Positions 33,747-42,345 of a stretch of 53,394 bases of DNA are shown here, one piece after another (positions within the stretch are counted from its first letter, which is position 1; each line of letters begins with the position of its first letter). Source of the stretch: Myxococcales bacterium. GTDB lineage: Bacteria; Myxococcota_A; Bradymonadia; UBA7976; UBA1532. The stretch covers positions 1 to 53,394 of the forward strand of contig PCCS01000065.1 of NCBI GenBank assembly GCA_002731825.1. The letters are read 5' to 3'. The translations under genes and the position numbers were made by a program. Under the pieces are notes generated by a model. The model saw nothing but the letters and a program-made list of their open reading frames with translations, was not told the DNA's origin and did not search any database.

Positions 33747-35845
33747 ATCTGCGGACTCGTAAAATACTCAGCTTCGGCGTTTGGGCATTGGCCGCGTTTG
33801 CGAGCTTATTTCTCTGGCTTAGACATGATGAGAGCCGGGCTGAAATCAAGGGGTTGGTCGATGCCAAGGTCCATCAGCTCTCTGTCAGCGACATGGCTGT
33901 GGTCGAGCAGATTATGGTCCAGCCGGGGCAACATGTTCGAGAGGGTACACCATTGGTGGTCATGGGGCGCCAAGATTTGGCGGCTCAACTGGACATTGCC
34001 AAAGCCCAATTACTGGAAATGACAGCTGCAATGGAGGCAGAGTCACAGGCGTATCTCAATGAATTAGGCAAAGAGCGAATCGAGTTACAATCCCGTCAAG
34101 CACAAGCGACGGCTCAGCATTCAAATGCTCAAGCTGTAACCGCGAGCCAGAAAGCAGAGCTGTATACACTCGGCCAGCAGCTCAAACGGTTATCTATCGC
34201 TGAACGTGCCGGGGTTGCTGCGCTCGAGTCCCTTGCACAACTTCGCACTCGACAAGCTCGATTGTCTCGGGCAAGTCGCCACAGCCCTAAAGCCATAACA
34301 GGATTCAAACTCTTGACGCAGCGTTTGACCGAGGCGCTGAAAAGGCTGGACAAAGATCAGTCCGCCATTCGGCTAGGCCCTTTTAAAGCGCGCCTAAAAA
34401 CACAAACCCAGGTTGTAAACGGCCTCCTTGAAAAGATAAAACGACGGACGATTAAGGCGCCGGTCGCAGGACAGATTACACGTTTATTGGCCACCCGAGG
34501 TCATTCAGTCGTTGCCGGTTCACCCGTAATCGAGTTGGTGGAGACCCGTAGCCGTAGGGCCACTGCGTACGTCCCTGAGATGCAATTTCGCCAGTTGAGA
34601 GTCGGTCAAATCATTGGGCTTAAAGCCGCTGGTCGTACTCAAAATGGTGGCTCCTTGACAGGGGTAGTGTCCAATGTGGGTGGCACCATCGTACAAATTC
34701 CTCAACGCCTGTGGCGCCATCCGAGGGTGCCTGAGTACGGTCGAGCGGTTCATGTCAAGCTAGACGATAATCAGCTGCTCCCAGGCGAAGTGATCGCTGG
34801 AACCCTTGTGTCGGCACAGCCACAGAAAATGGCGGTTTCAGCGGCGCAGTCAAACAAGACGCCCTCGGACTTAGCCTCAAAAAAGACTGAGAGCGTGGCG
34901 CCGCGCAAAAACGCTGCGTCAGTCCAGGTGAGACACATTGCGCAGTCAAAACCAGCCGTTCGCCCACTCCCTGTCCCGGACGCGCTCCGGGCGAAAACAC
35001 GGATGGAGATCAGCGGCGCTGTCTACCTGACGGATCTCAAGCAAACACTTGTCATCAGTGATGATACAGGCATCGAAGGGTCTACTGATGGTAGCCCTTG
35101 GGTCTTTTGGATAAACGAAGACGACACTCTATCCACCGACCCCACTGTCATCTCCGGCCTAAAGACCATCTCGGATCTCGAGGCTGTGACCGAGGGGCCC
35201 GATGGTCGACTTTATTTCCTCTGTTCGCAGAGCCAAAGTAAGAGGGGGAAACGACCGAAAAAACGGCAATGCTTTTTTTGCACAAAACGCGATGGTCGCC
35301 GGCTTTCGGTGGTGGGTTCAGTCTCGTTGTTCTCCCTCTTGAAAAAAGCTCTGGGGCAAGACCAATGGCGGCGGTTGGGACTGAGTGATGAACTCGATAT
35401 AGAAGGGATGGCTTGGTGGAAAGACGGGCTGCTCTTTGGTTTGAAGAGTCCCTTGGCTGAGTCGCGAAAAGCGCAGATCCTCTATTTGAAAGGGATCGAC
35501 GCCGTTTTTCAGACGGAAGCTGAGCTAAACCCATCGCCCTTGGATTTAAGTGTCTTGACGACCGTCGAGCTGCCGACGGGCCCCGACCAAAGAGCAGGCG
35601 GCATCTCCGAACTCATGGTCCAGGGCGATCGGTTGTATATGCTCTCGACTGTCTTGGATGGCGCCGATGCCAGTGCAGCTTGGTACCTGGACCTCGCTCA
35701 TCTTGAGCGGACGCCTGTGCAGTGGGCGTCATGGCCAAATTTGAAGGCCGAAGGGCTTGCGAAAGCCCCTCAGAATAAAATCCGCATCTTTTTTGATCGA
35801 GGGTCAGATACCCCGATGATGACGCTGATGGACTTGCCAGACTGA
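33743..35845 (+). CDS. HlyD-type periplasmic adaptor fused to a DUF3616/phytase-like propeller
   Basis: 700 residues. TM anchor at about 8-26. First lipoyl half VVEQIMVQPGQHVREGTPLVVMG (53-75), coiled-coil hairpin about 80-235 (QLDIAKAQLLEMTAAME..., LKRLDKDQSAI...), second lipoyl half IKAPVAGQITRLLATRGHSVVAG (236-258) and a beta-barrel domain to about 350: a full membrane-fusion protein. After a low-complexity linker (355-415), residues 418-700 form a second domain (EISGAVYLTDLKQTLVISDD, GLKTISDLEAVTEGPDGRLYFL, LDIEGMAWWKDGLLFGLKSPL, RAGGISELMVQGDRLYML, LKAEGLAKAPQNKIRIFFD), matching DUF3616 and the 'esterase-like of phytase' propellers. The adaptor normally links an inner-membrane pump to TolC; here the pump position is taken by DUF4956. 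Confidence 0.85.
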   Translation: MNLRTRKILSFGVWALAAFASLFLWLRHDESRAEIKGLVDAKVHQLSVSDMAVVEQIMVQPGQHVREGTPLVVMGRQDLAAQLDIAKAQLLEMTAAMEAESQAYLNELGKERIELQSRQAQATAQHSNAQAVTASQKAELYTLGQQLKRLSIAERAGVAALESLAQLRTRQARLSRASRHSPKAITGFKLLTQRLTEALKRLDKDQSAIRLGPFKARLKTQTQVVNGLLEKIKRRTIKAPVAGQITRLLATRGHSVVAGSPVIELVETRSRRATAYVPEMQFRQLRVGQIIGLKAAGRTQNGGSLTGVVSNVGGTIVQIPQRLWRHPRVPEYGRAVHVKLDDNQLLPGEVIAGTLVSAQPQKMAVSAAQSNKTPSDLASKKTESVAPRKNAASVQVRHIAQSKPAVRPLPVPDALRAKTRMEISGAVYLTDLKQTLVISDDTGIEGSTDGSPWVFWINEDDTLSTDPTVISGLKTISDLEAVTEGPDGRLYFLCSQSQSKRGKRPKKRQCFFCTKRDGRRLSVVGSVSLFSLLKKALGQDQWRRLGLSDELDIEGMAWWKDGLLFGLKSPLAESRKAQILYLKGIDAVFQTEAELNPSPLDLSVLTTVELPTGPDQRAGGISELMVQGDRLYMLSTVLDGADASAAWYLDLAHLERTPVQWASWPNLKAEGLAKAPQNKIRIFFDRGSDTPMMTLMDLPD

Positions 35846-35862
35846 GTAGACGACACGAGACC

Positions 35863-37074
35863 ATGAGACATTTTTCTAAATATGCTTTGCTCTGTGTGTT
35901 GGCGACCGAAATGGTCGGATGTCATCGCTCGGTGCTCAAACCGGTGCAAGTCGGAACCTACGCTCTGCCCGCTCAAAGTCAAATGGATGGATCGACCGTA
36001 CAGCCAGGTCAGCCTGCCACGTGCGATGACGCCGTATCATTGATGCAGAAAGAGCCGGCACTTGAGGCACTCAATCGAGCCGCTGCGGCCATGAATCGCA
36101 GTCTGGCTGACAGTTATGCTCGCTTTGGAGATGCCGAGCTGAGGTACCGCCATAACCTATCCCAGCGTGACGAGTTTAGAACCAGCCTTCGCTGGCGACC
36201 TCCATCCCACTCGCAAGCACAGAGCATACGGTCACTTCAGGAGGCCAGCGAGCGAGCCTCAGCGGCGGAAAGCCGGATGCGTCGAGCGCTCTTAAACAGC
36301 AAAGTGCGCAACTTACATGTTGAATACAGATTGGCCTCCCTCGCTCAAAAACGGGCAAAACTGGATCTAGACACATACACAGCCCAGTTGACTCTCCAGA
36401 CTCAAGCTCTCGAGGCGGGTACGATTACGCGTGCTGATCTTCAGACTGCCCGTCTGGTGGTGAGCCGCGCTCGCCTGACCTATTCTGATGCAACACATGA
36501 ACTCAGTCTTGCAAGCGCTCGATTCGTCTCACTGACCAACGCCAAGCCACAACCAGGGCAATGTACTTTGGTTACAGCGGATGTCCCCTTGGCGGACCAC
36601 CCTGAAGTGCGCCTGGCTATCGAGACCGCTAATCAGCAGCGAGCAAGAGCCGATCGAGACGCCGCTGAAGCGGGGGGGTGGCCTACGTATCTGCAGACGT
36701 CCTGGCGGCGGAGTGACAATGCAGTCAACGATCAATTTTTGCTCGAATTGGGGATCCCTCTCTTAGGCGGGAACAAGGAACAGGCGGCGTTGGCTTTGGG
36801 CGAAGCTCGAATTCTTAATGCCAGAGCTCAGTGGGTCGCATCGCAAGTCGCGGCGGAGGTAAAAATGGCCAGAGCAGCCGTCAAGAGTCGACAGGAGCAA
36901 GTTAAGTCCGCCCGCAAAAATTTGGTCGTGGACGCTGTGCAATCCCTGGGGAATCCAGTGGAGCAAGCGAGATTTAAGCGGCTCAAAAAGCATCTTGAAT
37001 TCGACGTAGAACGCCTGACACTCTTGGTCGAGCGAGCCCAAATCCAGCTGAAGTTGGCCTTGGGTGAGCCCTAG
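35863..37074 (+). CDS. TolC-family outer-membrane efflux lipoprotein
   Basis: 403 residues. Lipobox MVGC (Cys20). The rest is long amphipathic helices with the TolC-type duplicated plan: ALEALNRAAAAMNRSLADSYA, RASAAESRMRRALLNSKVRNLHVEYRLASLAQKRAKLDLDTYTAQ, LEAGTITRADLQTARLVVSRARLTYSDATHELSLA, then the strand pair and the second helix set (FLLELGIPLLGGNKEQAALALGEARI, VAAEVKMARAAVKSRQEQVKSARKN). Slightly shorter than classic TolC. Starts 17 bp after the HlyD-like gene, so it completes a TolC-adaptor pair in the VTC operon. Ends 148 bp from a convergent gene. Confidence 0.88.
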   Translation: MRHFSKYALLCVLATEMVGCHRSVLKPVQVGTYALPAQSQMDGSTVQPGQPATCDDAVSLMQKEPALEALNRAAAAMNRSLADSYARFGDAELRYRHNLSQRDEFRTSLRWRPPSHSQAQSIRSLQEASERASAAESRMRRALLNSKVRNLHVEYRLASLAQKRAKLDLDTYTAQLTLQTQALEAGTITRADLQTARLVVSRARLTYSDATHELSLASARFVSLTNAKPQPGQCTLVTADVPLADHPEVRLAIETANQQRARADRDAAEAGGWPTYLQTSWRRSDNAVNDQFLLELGIPLLGGNKEQAALALGEARILNARAQWVASQVAAEVKMARAAVKSRQEQVKSARKNLVVDAVQSLGNPVEQARFKRLKKHLEFDVERLTLLVERAQIQLKLALGEP

Positions 37075-37222
37075 TCGGCAGTCTGTCCATGGTCTCCGAT
37101 CGGTCCAAATGGAGTCTACACTGGGCTGGAGATTGGTTTAGATGACCCGGAACAGTGGCTATGGCCAGGGCGCGACTGTTTTCTATAGTTGAACATTTTT
37201 GAGCCCGCATTGGACCCTGTTT

Positions 37223-38893
37223 TTATTCAAGTATTTGCATCTCGATAGGCTCTGAGATGGTCATACCAGGACCCGCGATCTCGAAGGCCTCGGTTGTCCC
37301 AACAATGTCTGTTCCGGGTACGGCTTGCCAACTGGCAGCCCCACCGCCCGGCATGTATAGCACGGCATAGACATGGTAGGCTCCCATGGTATTCGCTTCG
37401 ACCAAGACATCGTAGGTTTGGCCTGGTGTGAGCTCTGGGCTATCAAGGGTAAAAGGGGGAAAGACATCCGGTGGCCCAATGGGTGGCAGCTGGCGAAAGA
37501 GGGCCACAACCATCTTCTCAGGGGTCTCTGATAAGGTCTCAGGGATTTTGAGGGTCACGCACAAGCTGCCATCGGATTCACAGGTCCGCGAATTGGGTTC
37601 CAGCTGGTTCGAAGAGGTACCGAAAGTGAAGGTACAATTGGCCAGCGCTGGGCTGATGAAGTCGGGGGTCACGAAAAGACGATAGGTACGCCCATCTTCG
37701 AAGACGGGTGCAGTCTCACTTGCCTCAGGGACGGCCTGCTCGGCTATACTCGGCACATCTCCTGGCATGATGGTTCCGGAGACCATGGCGTCCGCGCTGG
37801 TGTAGGAGTAGAGCGCCCAAAGAGTCTGCTCAGGTTTGTCATGGGTCGGTGGGCTTCCAGGGTTTTGGGCTCCGACGTCTTGGATGTAGACTTGTCTGGC
37901 CGGACCGCCATTCCAGATCAAACGACCGTCCTCATCTAGACCTTCACCCGTTCCGCAGACGGTTGCTGGCTCGATGAGACTTCCGTTGATACGAATAAAG
38001 GTCTCGCGCGCTTCTTCGACATCTGCCTGGGTCCCACCGCGTCGTTCGAATTCTTTGCGAAAGAAGGCTTGCATACGGGGCACGTCGGTCGTGGCGTAGA
38101 TGGTCGTTTCACGGTCGAACCCAAAATTCATTTCGGGGGGGAAGTAGCCGAGATAGGTGTGCTCGGTGGCCATGCCTGCGCCCATGACCACAGCTGTTAT
38201 GCTGAGTGTGTCAAGCCAGCTTCCTGGCGTATCAATATCGAACATGCTGGCGTAGCCGCTCACCTTTGAGCTGTGGCAGCACGCACAGCCGCTGGCTGCG
38301 ACCTGATCTCGGGTCCAGGCCAGCTCGTTCCGGTATTCCGGATCCTGGAAAAGTGCTGGATCGGTTTTGAACCTTTGTACCGGGGGGATAAACCACGAGG
38401 GGCCATTGGTCCGGACATTGTCACATGAAACAACCTCGGCAAACTCCATTCCCTCGGGCACACAGCCTGCGGGATGATGCCAGATGCACAGTTCTCGGGA
38501 CCCGTCCGCAGCCGTCTTTAGGTATCCATTCTCGACGGTCATCGCCGTGCCATCGAATGGGACACATTCTTCGAAGGGATAAATGGCCGGTGATTCCGTT
38601 AGGATGGCGTTTAATTCGTCTGAGGGTGGCGTGAGTTCATATGCAAGCCATGCAGCTTCAATCTCTGCAGCTGTCGGGGCAGGGGATTCCACAGCGGTGT
38701 TGCTGTCCGAGGACGCACTCTCCTGGCAACCAAAACAGAACCCGGCCATAGCAACCAAAATGACCAAATGTGGGTATTGTATACCGGCTCGATCGGACAA
38801 CGTTCGTGAGCGCGCATCTGCGAGTCCAGGTAGGGTAGACATGGCCCGGCTTGTCGTTTGCGTCTTAGGCGATTTCTTTACATTACTGGTCAT
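37223..38893 (-). CDS. Lipoprotein with a single c-type haem motif, unknown function
   Basis: 556 residues from ATG 38893 with GGAGAG 5 nt upstream. A long N-terminus (about 40 residues) precedes the hydrophobic segment YPHLVILVAMAGFCFGC, whose final Cys (56) is a plausible lipobox cysteine. One CxxCH motif, CACCH (203-207), follows ASG and precedes SSKVSGYASM, the layout of a mono-haem cytochrome. The N-terminal 120 residues of the mature part have several Cys (FEECVPFDG, LCIWHH, AGCVPEGM, VSCDN). The C-terminal 200 residues are beta-rich (TYRLFVTPDFISPALANCTF, TPGQTYDVLVEANTMGAYHVYAVLYMPGG). Family not recognised; envelope redox protein inferred. Convergent with the TolC gene. Confidence 0.75.
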   Translation of the reverse strand: MTSNVKKSPKTQTTSRAMSTLPGLADARSRTLSDRAGIQYPHLVILVAMAGFCFGCQESASSDSNTAVESPAPTAAEIEAAWLAYELTPPSDELNAILTESPAIYPFEECVPFDGTAMTVENGYLKTAADGSRELCIWHHPAGCVPEGMEFAEVVSCDNVRTNGPSWFIPPVQRFKTDPALFQDPEYRNELAWTRDQVAASGCACCHSSKVSGYASMFDIDTPGSWLDTLSITAVVMGAGMATEHTYLGYFPPEMNFGFDRETTIYATTDVPRMQAFFRKEFERRGGTQADVEEARETFIRINGSLIEPATVCGTGEGLDEDGRLIWNGGPARQVYIQDVGAQNPGSPPTHDKPEQTLWALYSYTSADAMVSGTIMPGDVPSIAEQAVPEASETAPVFEDGRTYRLFVTPDFISPALANCTFTFGTSSNQLEPNSRTCESDGSLCVTLKIPETLSETPEKMVVALFRQLPPIGPPDVFPPFTLDSPELTPGQTYDVLVEANTMGAYHVYAVLYMPGGGAASWQAVPGTDIVGTTEAFEIAGPGMTISEPIEMQILE

Positions 38894-39525
38894 CAATTCT
38901 CTCCACCAATGGGCCTTTATTTGCACCCTTAGATGTCGTTACAATGCGTCCAAACACCCACGGCATCCATGACGGAGGGTGTGGGCGTGTCCCGGTTGCG
39001 TATATTCAGTGTCGAGGTTTTTATCTACCTTTTGGTAGGAATGTCAAGATTTGTGTTGGACAAAGGGGATTTCTTCGTTTTTCTGGTGCTTTACGGGCCC
39101 CAAAAAAAGGAGATAGACCCATTTAACTCAACTGCTACAACTTTTTCTAGACCAGTGCGATCCAGTTTTGAGACAGCGGATCACTCGTTTTGTAGGGGAG
39201 AGAGTTCGTGTGTTGAGTGAATTAGAGGGCCTAACGTGTCTAGGGGTCAGGACGCTGCTGGGGCGGTCATCTGACGGTGGTCTGCAGCCCCTTGAGTCCG
39301 CGCTGGATAAAGTCCACCATTTGAACTCAGACATCTGACGGGTCCACCCCGCCGCGGACTCAGGCAAGCCCAGGCCTTGTTGAACTCCACTGAATGAAAA
39401 TGTTGTTCTTCCATAGGGGTCAGACTTGGCCTTTATTTAATTTGAGTCCTACAGACGATATTTGAGCTTTAAGAAACCGCACAAAACGGGTACTAAGACG
39501 CCGTTGATATGTGAGGAGTTGGTCG
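38894..39525. other. 632-bp intergenic region upstream of thrS with repeats
   Basis: No coding frame convinces. The first 230 bp are AT-richer and featureless to me. From about 39241 there is a cluster of structure: GGGGC...GCCCC (about 39259-39291), the 9-bp pair GAGTCCGCG/CGCGGACTC (39294-39302 and 39353-39361), a repeated CATCTGACGG (about 39268 and 39331) and a repeated TAGGGGTCAG (39241 and about 39414). This could be a structured leader or a small RNA. Confidence 0.4.
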
Positions 39526-41472
39526 ATGCAAATCACACTGCCCGATGGGGCTACCAAAGAATTTGAAGGCCCTGTAACGGGCGCTGAAATCGCAGAGAGT
39601 ATCAGTTCGGGCCTTCTGCGGGCAGCCGTTGCCATCGAAGTGGATGGACACGAGCAAGACTTGTCTGTGCCGATTACCGATGATGCGGCCGTTAATATTC
39701 TCACATTGAGGCAAGACGCTGGGTTGGATGTGATGCGGCACACCATTGCAGCCCAGGTTTTGGCGCGTGCGACTCGAGACTTATTCCCTGGTTCAAAATT
39801 AGCCATCGGACCTACGATCGAGAATGGTTTCTATTACGATGTTGAGTTTGACTCACCTCTATCCGAGGACGATTTACCTCGCATCGAGGCACGGATGAAA
39901 GCCATCGTCAAAGAGAAGAATACCATTACCATGCGGCGTTTACCGCGAGCGGAGGCCATCCGCCTATTCGAAGAGCGTAATGAACCCTACAAGGTCGACA
40001 TTATCGAGAGGGCAGAGGGGCAAGACGACTTTCAGATCTATTTCCAAGATGGAACTGATTTCGTCGACTTGTGCAGAGGGCCGCACTTACAAAACTTGGG
40101 CCAGATCGGTGCGTTTAAACTCACTAAAGTCGCGGGTGCCTATTGGCGTGGTGACAGCGATAACCAAATGCTGACGCGGATCTATGGCACAGCTTGGCCA
40201 GACAATAAGGCCCTCAAAAGACATTTACGGGCCATCGAAGAAGCTGAAAAGCGAGACCATCGAAAACTAGGTGCTCAATTAGACTTATTCCACATCCAAG
40301 AAGAGGCCATCGGGCAGGTGTTCTGGCATCACAAAGGCTGGACTCTCTTTACCAAACTCCAAGACTACATCCGAGACAAGCTGAGACGCTCTCACTATCG
40401 AGAGGTCAATACACCGCAAATCGTCAGCAAAGTGCTGTATGAGAAGTCGGGTCATTGGGATAAGTTTGGTACTGGAAATATGTTCATCACCAATGCCTAC
40501 GACCAGACCCATGCTTTAAAGCCCATGAATTGCCCCTGCCATGTCCAAATTTTTAGACAGGGTATTAAAAGTTACCGGGACCTTCCCATTCGCATGTCGG
40601 AATTTGGCACCTGTATGCGCCATGAGCAGCGTGGTGCGCTCCATGGCATTATGCGCGTGACATCGATGACTCAAGATGATGGCCACGTATTTTGCACACG
40701 TTCGCAGATCGAGGAAGAGGTCGTCGCACTGTGCGAATTGATCAAAGAAATCTACGCTGAGTTCGGCTTCGATCCGCCCTTTGTAAAATTTTCCGATCGA
40801 CCCGAACAGCGGGTGGGGTCCGATGCTGTTTGGGATGCAGCAGAAGAGGCACTCAAGAACGCCTGCGACGTCGGCGGCCTTGAGTGGACGCTGAACCCGG
40901 GCGAAGGCGCATTTTACGGACCGAAGCTTGAGTTTGTTTTGCGCGACTGTATTGGGCGCCATTGGCAATGTGGCACAGTCCAGCTCGACTTCAATTTGTC
41001 AGAGCGTCTCGATGCACATTACATCGATGAAAACGGCGACAAACAAGCGCCCATTTTAATCCACCGAGCCTTACTCGGTTCTCTCGAACGCTTTGTTGGC
41101 ATTCTCATCGAACACTTTGCCGGTCATTTTCCGATGTGGCTCGCACCCACTCAGGTGGTCTTGACGGGGATCAGCAGTGCTCAGGACGAGGCGGTCGTTA
41201 AAGTCGAGAACATGTTATTCGAAAGAGGGTTTCGGGTTCAGTCCGATTTGAGGAACGAGAAAGTGAACTTCAAGGTGCGCGAGCACAGTCTTCAGAAAGT
41301 GCCGTTCATCGGTGTGATCGGTGCCAGGGAAGCTGAGAATGGGACGGTTACAATTCGGCGTTTTGGATCCAAACAACAGCAGACCTTACCTGTAGGAGAA
41401 TGGATTGACAGCATGGAGGCCGAGATTGCCAGTCGTGCATTGCCTCCGGGTTTCGGCTTGGACGACGCTTAA
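39526..41472 (+). CDS. thrS: Threonine--tRNA ligase
   Basis: 648 residues from ATG 39526 with GAGGAG 7 nt upstream; an in-frame ATG at 39511 lacks a site. Domains: TGS (1-62, QITLPDGATKEFEGPVTG), the editing domain (about 63-225, with VMRHTIAAQVLAR), the tRNA SAD (YWRGDSDNQMLTRIYGTAWP), the class II catalytic core (about 240-535; motif 1 NTPQIVSKVLYEKSGHWDKFG, zinc Cys in MNCPCHV, motif 2 MRHEQRGALHGIMRV, motif 3 HRALLGSLERFVGILIEHF) and the anticodon-binding domain (WLAPTQVVLTGIS...). Length is standard. Charges tRNA-Thr in the cytoplasm. The usual neighbours infC-rpmI-rplT do not follow. Confidence 0.98.
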   Translation: MQITLPDGATKEFEGPVTGAEIAESISSGLLRAAVAIEVDGHEQDLSVPITDDAAVNILTLRQDAGLDVMRHTIAAQVLARATRDLFPGSKLAIGPTIENGFYYDVEFDSPLSEDDLPRIEARMKAIVKEKNTITMRRLPRAEAIRLFEERNEPYKVDIIERAEGQDDFQIYFQDGTDFVDLCRGPHLQNLGQIGAFKLTKVAGAYWRGDSDNQMLTRIYGTAWPDNKALKRHLRAIEEAEKRDHRKLGAQLDLFHIQEEAIGQVFWHHKGWTLFTKLQDYIRDKLRRSHYREVNTPQIVSKVLYEKSGHWDKFGTGNMFITNAYDQTHALKPMNCPCHVQIFRQGIKSYRDLPIRMSEFGTCMRHEQRGALHGIMRVTSMTQDDGHVFCTRSQIEEEVVALCELIKEIYAEFGFDPPFVKFSDRPEQRVGSDAVWDAAEEALKNACDVGGLEWTLNPGEGAFYGPKLEFVLRDCIGRHWQCGTVQLDFNLSERLDAHYIDENGDKQAPILIHRALLGSLERFVGILIEHFAGHFPMWLAPTQVVLTGISSAQDEAVVKVENMLFERGFRVQSDLRNEKVNFKVREHSLQKVPFIGVIGAREAENGTVTIRRFGSKQQQTLPVGEWIDSMEAEIASRALPPGFGLDDA

Positions 41473-41476
41473 GGCA

Positions 41477-41502
41477 TGAGTGGGTCTGTCCAAACCCACT
41501 CA
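41477..41502. terminator. Hairpin after thrS
   Basis: TGAGTGGGT-CTGTCCAA-ACCCACTCA, a perfect 9-bp stem 4 bp after the thrS stop. It has no U-tract (CCCAATGTCCG follows), so termination would need a weak or factor-assisted mode. Confidence 0.5.
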
Positions 41503-41524
41503 ACCCAATGTCCGTTTCATCGCG

Positions 41525-41553
41525 TTGACAATAACTCAGCTGCGCCTTGTAAA
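41525..41553 (+). promoter_or_regulatory. Sigma-70-like promoter of the dCMP deaminase gene
   Basis: Perfect -35 TTGACA (41525-41530), 17-bp spacer, -10 TGTAAA (41548-41553). Leader of about 90 nt to the ATG at 41652. Lies after the thrS hairpin, so the gene can be transcribed independently. Confidence 0.5.
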
Positions 41554-41651
41554 ATTTTCTCTCATTACCCGATGTCAATTGCCTTGCGCGACGCGCGGTT
41601 CACTCTCTATGCTGACCATATTTTCAACCATGCAAATCCAGGACAGAGCAC

Positions 41652-42089
41652 ATGAGTGACAAGTGGGATAAGCGTTTTCTTGAGCTCGCACAGCATATCG
41701 CCGGTTGGTCGAAGGACCCGTCAACAAAAGTTGGCTGTGTTGTCGTAGGCGAAGATCGGGAGATCAGAAGCACAGGGTTCAATGGGTTTCCGCGGGGCAT
41801 CTCCGATGACCTTGAGCGTCTGACGGACCGTCAGCAGAAGTATCCGCTGATTTGTCATGCAGAGGAGAATGCCATCATGCATGCGGCTCGGATTGGCGTC
41901 TCACTCAAGGAATGTCGTGCGTACGTGACCTGGCCGCCCTGTACTCGCTGCGCGCGCTCATTGATTCAAGCCGGTGTCGTCGAGGTGATTTACCCTGATG
42001 GATGTGACGTGCCCGATAGGTGGGCTGACGACTTTGATATGTCCATCAGTATGATGACTGAGGCGGGTGTCAAAATCCGGACCTCCTAG
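41652..42089 (+). CDS. dCMP deaminase family protein
   Basis: 145 residues, the usual size. Zinc-dependent deaminase signature: HAEENA (zinc His and catalytic Glu) and PPCTRCA (two zinc Cys). Preceding NGFPRGISDD and the start WDKRFLELAQHIAGWSKDPSTKVGCVVVG are typical of deoxycytidylate deaminases (ComEB/Dcd2 group). Converts dCMP to dUMP, feeding thymidylate synthesis; allosteric dCTP/dTTP control in relatives is not predictable here. Cytoplasmic. Single gene: its own promoter upstream, 256-bp gap downstream. Confidence 0.93.
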   Translation: MSDKWDKRFLELAQHIAGWSKDPSTKVGCVVVGEDREIRSTGFNGFPRGISDDLERLTDRQQKYPLICHAEENAIMHAARIGVSLKECRAYVTWPPCTRCARSLIQAGVVEVIYPDGCDVPDRWADDFDMSISMMTEAGVKIRTS

Positions 42090-42137
42090 CAAGGGGCGCG
42101 TTTTCATTCTAGTCCCTGCAGCGCACTCAGATGAGGG

Positions 42138-42204
42138 CAGACGGTCTTAGAAAACTGGGTTTGGGACCGTTTGAATCGAAGAGGCCGTCTGTGTAGAGAC
42201 CGTC
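42138..42204. promoter_or_regulatory. Cluster of alternating inverted-repeat arms upstream of xdhA
   Basis: Four related arms: CAGACGGTCT (42138-42147), GGACCGTTTG (42164-42173), GGCCGTCTG (42183-42191) and AGACCGTC (42197-42204). Arm 1 can pair with arm 2 (two G-U pairs), 3 or 4, so mutually exclusive hairpins are possible. It lies between the deaminase stop and the xdh promoter: operator, attenuator or terminator. Confidence 0.4.
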
Positions 42205-42279
42205 GAGATTAAGCCAAGCTTTTCAGGGGCATGGCTGTCTCTCGACCAACCGATGACCTGTCACCATCTGGTAACTTAC

Positions 42280-42309
42280 TTGCCAAAAGCACATCGAAGT
42301 TCCTATCCT
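42280..42309 (+). promoter_or_regulatory. Putative promoter of the xdh operon
   Basis: TTGCCA (42280-42285), 18-bp spacer, TATCCT (42304-42309); expected transcript start about 30 nt before the xdhA ATG. Confidence 0.4.
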
Positions 42310-42345
42310 TAAAAATGCACTAGGCGAGAGGCAGGACATTACCCT

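Noticed and set aside
38894-39525. T-box or tRNA-like leader for thrS
   Set aside because: I could not find the T-box sequence or a tRNA-like fold; the stems seen are generic.
41652-42089. tRNA adenosine deaminase or riboflavin deaminase instead of dCMP deaminase
   Set aside because: The N-terminal WDKRFLELA...WSKDPSTKVG and NGFPRG segments are specific to the deoxycytidylate group.
42090-42345. Purine riboswitch before the xdh operon
   Set aside because: The inverted-repeat arms do not form the three-way junction or carry the conserved loops of the purine aptamer.
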